Assembly: GCA_000442125.1 (NCBI GenBank)
Contig: KE546984.1
Coordinates: 1 to 64,000 of the forward strand
Direction: 5' to 3'
DNA from: Opeltia flavorubescens
Taxonomy: Eukaryota > Ascomycota > Lecanoromycetes > Teloschistales > Teloschistaceae
DNA length: 64,000 nt
Positions within the stretch are counted from its first letter, which is position 1. Each line of letters begins with the position of its first letter. The notes beneath the pieces were generated by a model. It did not search any database and was not told the origin of the DNA. It saw only the letters and a list, made by a program, of their open reading frames with translations. Of this stretch, positions 57,746-64,000 are shown in pieces. Both the position numbers and the translations under genes were made by a program.

Positions 57746-58444
57746 GCTATCCAATCTTATGGAGTTGCAATGGCATCCAGGTAGATTGAAACTTTCATCC
57801 TGCGGTTTTGAAGAACATTACTTCGTCTAGATGACAAGGCTGAAGATGAGCGTATCGACGGCAGCCTTCCGGTGATTGATAAGCCACGTGACTGCGTCCG
57901 AGGTCGATCCATCCAGCCTCGCGTTAAGCAATTCCCAATGCGGCTGAAATCACAGACGACAATCCTCGGAAAAAATCGCCCAAATCTAATGACATCGCTG
58001 TGAAAGGTAAGAGACCATAACCTCGAGACTTTAGCTGTTCGTAGACGCTTCATTGGCTCGAAGGTTGAGTCTGCGACGCCGACTTCGGCACTCATACATT
58101 CATCGGGTTGAAGCAAGAGATGTCTCGCCATATCTCGACGTCGCGGCTGTGAGATGTAAGATCGCATCATCGTGCATGATGTACATGCAACTAATGGAGC
58201 CCCTCAATCTTGCCGTATACCCTCATTTGGGACGCAAAGTCGTGCGAACATGTGCTATTGCGTTACACAAAACTTAGTTGCAACCAACTGGTAGTTCGGA
58301 GAAGACAAACAGATAATCTGAGGCAGGCTCCTTTGGTAAGGAGAAGTGTCGTGCAATCTGATGGTCCTATAGTGCATCTTTGCTGCAAAGGCGTTTCCGT
58401 ATAGCTTTGGATTCGAGTTTCCCAAGCCCCTACCCAAAGCCATC
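57746..58444. other. Divergent intergenic region
   Basis: 0.7 kb between the broken gene (minus) and the oxoprolinase gene (plus). Frames on both strands (57,757-58,170 minus; 58,053-58,404 plus) are overlapping and featureless. Confidence 0.4.
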
Positions 58445-61400
58445 ATGGGCCCAACCCCCTACCGCCTCGGCGTCGACGTAGGCGGCACATTCACCGACCT
58501 CCTCCTCCTAAACGCCCACACCGGAAAAACCTTCCGAACAAAAGTCCCCTCCACCCCAACCGACCAATCCCTCGGCGTCCTCGCTGGAAAAGACCAACTC
58601 CTCTCCTCCATCCCCTCCAGCTCCTCAATAAACCTCCATGTCGTAAACCACGGCACGACCGTAGCCACAAACACCGTCCTGGAGAAAAAGGGTGCGAAGG
58701 TAGCATTGATAGTCACAGAAGGCTACAGGGATATTTTGCAGACGAGGAGATCCCAAGTCCCTGGTGGGTTGGCGGGCTGGATAGTATGGCCAAAGCCAGA
58801 GCCATTGGCGCCGTTGGAGTTGACGATTGAGGCGCCGGGAAGACTTGCCAGTGATGGGAGCGAGGTTCGAGCTTTTGATGAGGAAGTATTCAAGGAGCGG
58901 CTGAAAGCCATCGTAAAGGAGAAGCCCGATGCCGTCACCATTAGTTTCATGAACTCATTCGCTAATGCTGCACACGAAGTCGCAGCGAGGAAAGTCGTTC
59001 AGGAGTTGATGCCCGATGTACCCGTCTCTATATCATCTGAAGTCCTACCCGAGATGATGGAATACGAGCGTACGATTACGACGGTGGTGAACTCCTACGT
59101 GGAACCGCGAGTAGGGGTGTATTTGGAAAATCTTCTCTCGTCCTTGGAGGGTAAGGCCGAACATGTACGCATTCTTCGGTCAGATGGCGGACTGGCTTCA
59201 GTTCGTCTGGCTAGCCGCTACCCAGTCACTTGGGTAATGTCTGGACCTGCCGGAGGAGTTACAGGCGCCGCCTCGATTGTGGCAAATCAAACAAAATACA
59301 AGAATCTCATCACGCTAGACATGGGAGGTACGAGCACGGACGTTGCTTTGGTCGAGAATGGCGCTCCACGCATTCGGCGCGAGACTAACATTGGCGACCT
59401 GGTTGTCAAAGCTCCATCAATCGATGTACGGAGTGTGGGTGCCGGTGGGGGATCGATAGCACATGTACCAGCAGTCACGAAAGCTCTGCGAGTCGGACCT
59501 GAGAGTGCAGGATCAGTACCAGGCCCGGCATGCTATGGCAAAGGCGGTACCGGTGCTACTGTGACTGACGCCAATGCTGTTCTGGGGTATCTACCGACAA
59601 GTCTGCTAGGTGGAGCTTTCGAGCTGGATCTTGCAAGGGCGAAAGATGCTGTCCAAAAAGTTGCTGATGATCTCAGGGTCTCATTATATGAGGCCGCCGA
59701 GGGGATCTTGAAAATATCGAATGAGACAATGTCAGTAATCATACACCTCCATCAATGCTGGTTGATATCTAAGGGTGACTTAGGTATGGAGCTGTCCGTG
59801 TCATCTCCGTGGAACAAGGCTATGATCCACGAAACTTCAGCCTCGTAGCTTTCGGTGGAGCTGGACCTCTACACGCAAACGCTTTGGGAAAGCTATTGGG
59901 TGCTTACCCTGTAATCATTCCTCCATCACCGGGTGTACTTTGTGCTTTGGGCGAAGCCACAACCATCCTACGACATGAGATTGGGAAAGCTTTTACTAGC
60001 ATGCTTGCAGATACCAGTACAGCTGACGTGCTAGGAGAGCTGGATGGCCTCCTTGCACAGATGAAGACGGTGATGTCCGAAGATCAAGGTGTGCCAGAGA
60101 AAGATCAGGTAAGCAAACAATCCTATCCCAAACATTTGATCAGCTCCGTATTCGAATGTGTAGGGCATGTTTCTATCTGGCTTACTTGTTTGGGCAGACA
60201 TACNCCTTTCAAGCCGATCTTAGGTACAAAGGTCAAGCGAACAATGTCACCCTTGATATCGATCTTGAAGTTTTCAAGGTAGAAGGTCTGGATTATCTTC
60301 GTAGATGCCTTGATGCGGAGCACAAGAAGCTCTTCACGTATACCCTGTCCCTGGGCGTAGAAATCGTAAATCTGAGGGTTCTTGCCGAAGAGTCAAAGGT
60401 TGATTTACCTGTCAAGCGACTGGGAGATGCAAGTTCAGCAGATCCGCCTGAGGCGCTGATATCTGCTCGGGCAGCTATGGTTTTTGATGGCAAAGAGTAT
60501 AAGGACTGTCCACTGTGGAACCGCTCTGGCTTACTTCAAGGCCATGTACTTCACGGACCTTGTGTCATCATCGAAATGGACTCCACGACTGTCATCCATC
60601 CAGGATACAAGGGTGAGATTGACGAATTAGCGAACATCCTGATCTGGGAGGCCGGTAGTCAAAATATGAAGGATTTCGGTGATAGGGAGCGAGATTTAGA
60701 TGCAGTAACGGTGGACATATTCGAGCACGCTCTTCGTAACGCTCGGAACGAGATGGACACCTTGATGACACGCACCACGATAAGCCCTGCCATCCGAGAA
60801 CAGCAAGACGAGTTCAACGTGATCGCAGAACCAGGTGGAAAGATGATAGTAGGACAATTCGGATCTTTCATCGGCGACTTCATCGAGACGTGGAAAGGAA
60901 CCGTCGAGCCAGGGGATATCTTCCTCACAAATGATCCTTATTCGGTTGCAGGCGCCGTTTCTCACCACAATGACTGGTTGATATTGATGCCCATCTTCGT
61001 TGGCGATAAGCAGAGTTCGACGATTCCTATGCCTTCCTATGGCTGAATGGGCTGATCTTTTGTTTAGTTGCGTGGACGGCCAATTTTGGCCATATGACAG
61101 ACGTCGGAGGACATGTACCCGGATCTCTGCCTTGCGCTGCGAGTAGCATATTCGAAGAAGGCATCCAGATTCCAGTGACTAAGGTTGCCGCTAAGGGAGT
61201 ATGGAATACAGACCTTATGGAATTGATTTACAGAAATGTCCGTCTTCCGGAGTGGAACAAAGGCGACGTTCGAGCACTTGTCGCTGCTTGTGAATTGGGT
61301 GAGTCTTTGACCAATTCCCTTCATGGAGCAAAGAGCCCCGGGATGACTTTAACTAGCTGGCCGTCGCATGATCGAGCTATACCAGCGGTTCGGAGATTCT

Positions 61401-62932
61401 CTGTACTTTGCTGCAATTGACGAATTACTTGATCGCAACCGCAAAGCTGTCGCGTCCTTGATCAAGCAGATGCCAGACAAGCCGTCTTATTTTGAGGATT
61501 GGATCGATGATGATGGACAAGGCGTTGGACCATGGAAAATCGCTTGCACGATGAAAAAGAAAGGAGAGGGGCTTGACTTTGACTTCTCGGGAACAGACCC
61601 GCAGTCTCCGTCTTCGATCAATTTCTACCTCAGCATAAACATGTAGGTTGTCGCTGATTGTTCACACGCTGACGTTTTGCTGACGAATCGTCTTTGCCAT
61701 CAGGTTCAAAATGTTCGTTGGAATCTACATGCTTGTTGTTCAGTGAGTACATTCAATTCATCATAGCTGTAGCCGATAGCATTGCACGGCTAATTATCTC
61801 AGTGACACCAATGTTGTAGCGAACGACGGCTTCCATGACTTATTCAAAGTGACGATCCCAGAAGGAACGCTGTTGAAGCCAATCCGTCCAGCTGCTTTAT
61901 CTTGTCGGACACATATGCTGGGACGGGTCATGGATGTTTTATCTGGACTCCTAGGACAGAAGGCACCCAAATTCATGACCGCTGCAGGCTTTTCCGATAG
62001 CCCTCATTTGATGTATTCTGGTAAGATTGACAGTCTTCTTGCTTTCAATGGAGTAGTCGCTGACGCCTTGGACACTAAGGATACCGTGAGAATGGAGAAT
62101 GGTTTCAGCTGTACTGGATCGGATTTGGTGGTATGTTCGATGTATCTCCAATCCACACCTCCGTGTTTACTGACATCACGCAGGAATCCCAGCAAGACCT
62201 ATCGGCGACGGCCCAGACGGGCATTCTCTCTGGCCAGCATTCAAAGCAACTTCCAACGAATTTCTGGAACAGTACTACCCTCTCCGCATCGAGCAGTTCA
62301 ATACCGTGGCCGATTCGGGTGGGCCAGGCCTATACCGTGGCGGCAACACACAAAAGATATGTTGGCGCTTCCTAGAAGAGGGAACCATTTCCACTCATGA
62401 CGATCGATGGTTGTCCAAGCCTTGGGGGGTACTCGGAGGAGAGCCGGGCGCACGGTCTACCAAGACGCTGGTGAAATACTCCGAGGACTCAGAGAAACCA
62501 CCTAGAATAGCTTTAGGTAGCAAGCAAGACCATATCAAGGTCAGCAAAGGCGATATCCTAGAATGGGTCACGTGGGGAGGCGGAGGATGGGGAAATCCAT
62601 TAGATCGAGATGCAGAGTTAGTCGCGCTAGAAGTCCGTCGGAAGCTTGTGACGGTCGAGGGAGCTGAGCGTTATGGGGTCGTTTTGAATGAAGATTTGAG
62701 CGTGCATTCAGCTAAGACGAAAGAGCTAAGAGCGAAGATGCAGGACGTGCACGATGAAGGCAACGAAGCAGGAGAGGAGATTTTCAATCGCGGTGGATGC
62801 TGGGATGATTTCAAGGCAAGATCACTAGAGGAGACGGGCTTGCCAGCACCGAAAGCGCCTTGGGAAGTTCCGCTGAGAGGTCCGATGACACAGCTTCCAT
62901 TCTTCAAGGACTGGCAAAAGCAACATCGTTGA
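58445..62932 (+). CDS. Hydantoinase/5-oxoprolinase family protein, 1,333 aa
   Basis: Nine exons: 58,445-59,730, 59,784-60,108, 60,198-61,014, 61,068-61,298, 61,357-61,642, 61,704-61,742, 61,803-62,020, 62,080-62,130 and 62,184-62,932. All eight introns (53-89 bp) are phase-consistent; the intron at 61,015 has a weak donor (GTTCGA). The N-terminal HyuA half has phosphate-binding GVDVGGTFTDLLL and DMGGTSTDVAL, plus SGPAGGVTGA. The HyuB half starts near residue 700 (DAVTVDIFEHALRNARNEM, then NDPYSVAGAVSHHNDW). The C-terminus has SGGPGLYRGG and WGGGGWGNP. Such enzymes use ATP to open cyclic amides (5-oxoproline, hydantoins) in the cytosol. The fused length is normal for fungal members. Exact substrate unknown. 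One codon contains N (60,204). Confidence 0.93.
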
Positions 62933-63590
62933 TCACTCGACGGGAGTTTCCTGAGGTTGCATGACTAGCCCTACGCCTTGGCATTCGGTTAGAAGTTATA
63001 CAATGACACGTGATATCTTGCTCAACTTTAATGCAAGCATAGAACTTTCTGTAGTCACGTCTTTTACGTCTTCAACGCAATGTCTAAGGATCATGCACCC
63101 CTACTTTCCACTTCGACTTTCCACATCATCAAAACTATTGCATCATAGTGAACCATCTAAGGCCAGAGGAGTAACACAATTCCAGTCGACTATCGACCTT
63201 ATTACAGCTTGTGGACACCATCTTCTTGACATGATTGGTTACAACCTCCTTCTTTGTCGACACAGAGAAAGGTTTCGCGAAAGCACTTCGCAGATTGACC
63301 GATGCCGGGAATGAGAGAGAGAAATCTCGGTGCGGTGACAGCGAGAGCTGAGAGTGGGAGCATAATGGAAGCCGAAGATGCCGAAATCGCGGCTCATCTC
63401 GGAAACCAATAACGACGGAATGACGACGACGCATGTTCTCCCAACGAAGCTTTCTCATGACGAATTTCATAGGTTTGAGGTATTATATCACCCATTAATT
63501 CGATAGAATTTTGTTGTAGCACCGGATCAAATTCTCTCGCGCTCGCTTCCTTCGCTCTCTTCGCTCGCCGAGGCTTTCCACGTATATATC
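62933..63590. other. Intergenic, nothing recognised
   Basis: 0.66 kb between the oxoprolinase stop and the last gene. A purine/pyrimidine-skewed CTC-rich stretch (CGCTCGCTTCCTTCGCTCTC) lies just before the final gene. Frames at 62,961 and 63,135 look fortuitous. Confidence 0.45.
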
Positions 63591-64000
63591 ATGAACGTGT
63601 TTCCATCGGATCTCATCGTGGATTTCTGTGCCCAGCGACCTCCTTTAGAAATGGCCAACGGTGGATATCTAGCAGTGCCCAAAACTCCGCCGAAGTTTCA
63701 CATCCCGGAGTCTTGTGCAACGGTGGATGTCAGAGTCATAGATACGTACGATGCTTCATTATTATAATTCTCATTATGTATACTCACTTATACACTTACA
63801 GCGATACCCTCATATCCCTCAAACCCGGCATATTCTGGCAACCCGAAATCCCAAACTTCAAAACCATCAACGCACCAATCTACTGTTTCCTAATCTCCCA
63901 CGGCAGTCACCATATCATCTTCGACCTCGGCGTGCGTAAAGACTGGGAGAATTACGCCCCCCACATAGTCTCATTGATAAAAGCCACCACAATAGTGCAA
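63591..64000 (+). CDS. Metallo-beta-lactamase-fold protein, N-terminal part only
   Basis: Exon 1 ends at 63,745 and exon 2 starts at 63,802, joined across a 56-bp intron (GTACGA...TTACAG) in phase. Two in-frame starts are possible, 63,591 and 63,651; the second (MANGGYLAVPKTPPKFHIP) fits better with family starts. After SCATVDVRVIDT the protein continues DTLISLKPGIFWQPEIPNF and CFLISHGSHHIIFDLGVRKD, the strand-turn-strand that precedes the zinc-binding HxHxD motif in lactonase-like metallo-beta-lactamases. The window ends before that motif, so the catalytic site is not visible. Probably a hydrolase acting on lactones or thioesters. Confidence 0.75.

Noticed and set aside
57757-58170. 137-codon minus frame upstream of the broken zinc-ribbon gene
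   Set aside because: Arg-rich, without domain, signal or splice support, and overlapped by other frames in the same promoter region.

Overview
The window is the left end of a chromosome of a filamentous ascomycete (Pezizomycotina). It opens with about ten copies of the telomere repeat CCCTAA. About 16 kb of very AT-rich sequence follows, whose repeat copies differ mainly by C-to-T and G-to-A changes, the mark of repeat-induced point mutation (RIP). From about 16.6 kb base composition becomes normal. Gene structure there is typical of filamentous fungi: introns of about 50-105 bp with GTRNGN donors, CTGAC/CTAAC-type branch sites and YAG acceptors. The class is not certain; protein families and the heavy RIP would suit Leotiomycetes or Dothideomycetes.

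1-16,560: telomere; a short CpG-rich palindromic patch; a tRNA-derived SINE-like unit and a second tRNA-like gene; four direct copies of a subtelomeric repeat spaced roughly 1.8-2.2 kb apart once a later insertion is removed; and a complete, dead Ty3/Gypsy retrotransposon (6,579-12,993, minus strand) with two 424-bp LTRs and a 5-bp target duplication, inserted inside the third repeat copy.

16,560-37,000: a sparse subtelomeric gene zone dominated by small secreted proteins (18.4, 22.1, 24.1, 32.2 and 35.7 kb), a broken one (25.2-25.9 kb), a secreted M35-type zinc protease (28.5-29.9 kb), two hypothetical genes (26.6 and 34.1 kb) and a mariner-type MITE (31.0-31.3 kb).

37,000-46,000: a hypothetical intracellular protein, a short-chain dehydrogenase with a GC-AG intron, an F-box protein, another secreted protein, and a seven-helix fungal rhodopsin-like membrane protein in seven exons.

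46,500-50,400: the most interesting part. A 60-residue secreted peptide gene, a UstYa/DUF3328 oxidase and a cytochrome P450 lie together. UstYa proteins act on secreted precursor peptides in fungal RiPP (dikaritin) pathways, so this may be a minimal, undescribed RiPP locus with a single C-terminal core. The assignment is inference; the enzymes are well supported and the precursor is a candidate.

50,400-64,000: a 2.7-kb block without genes, a further secreted protein, an unknown protein, a zinc-ribbon/membrane family gene broken by a frameshift and an in-frame TAG, a nine-exon hydantoinase/5-oxoprolinase of 1,333 residues, and the start of a metallo-beta-lactamase-fold gene that runs off the end.
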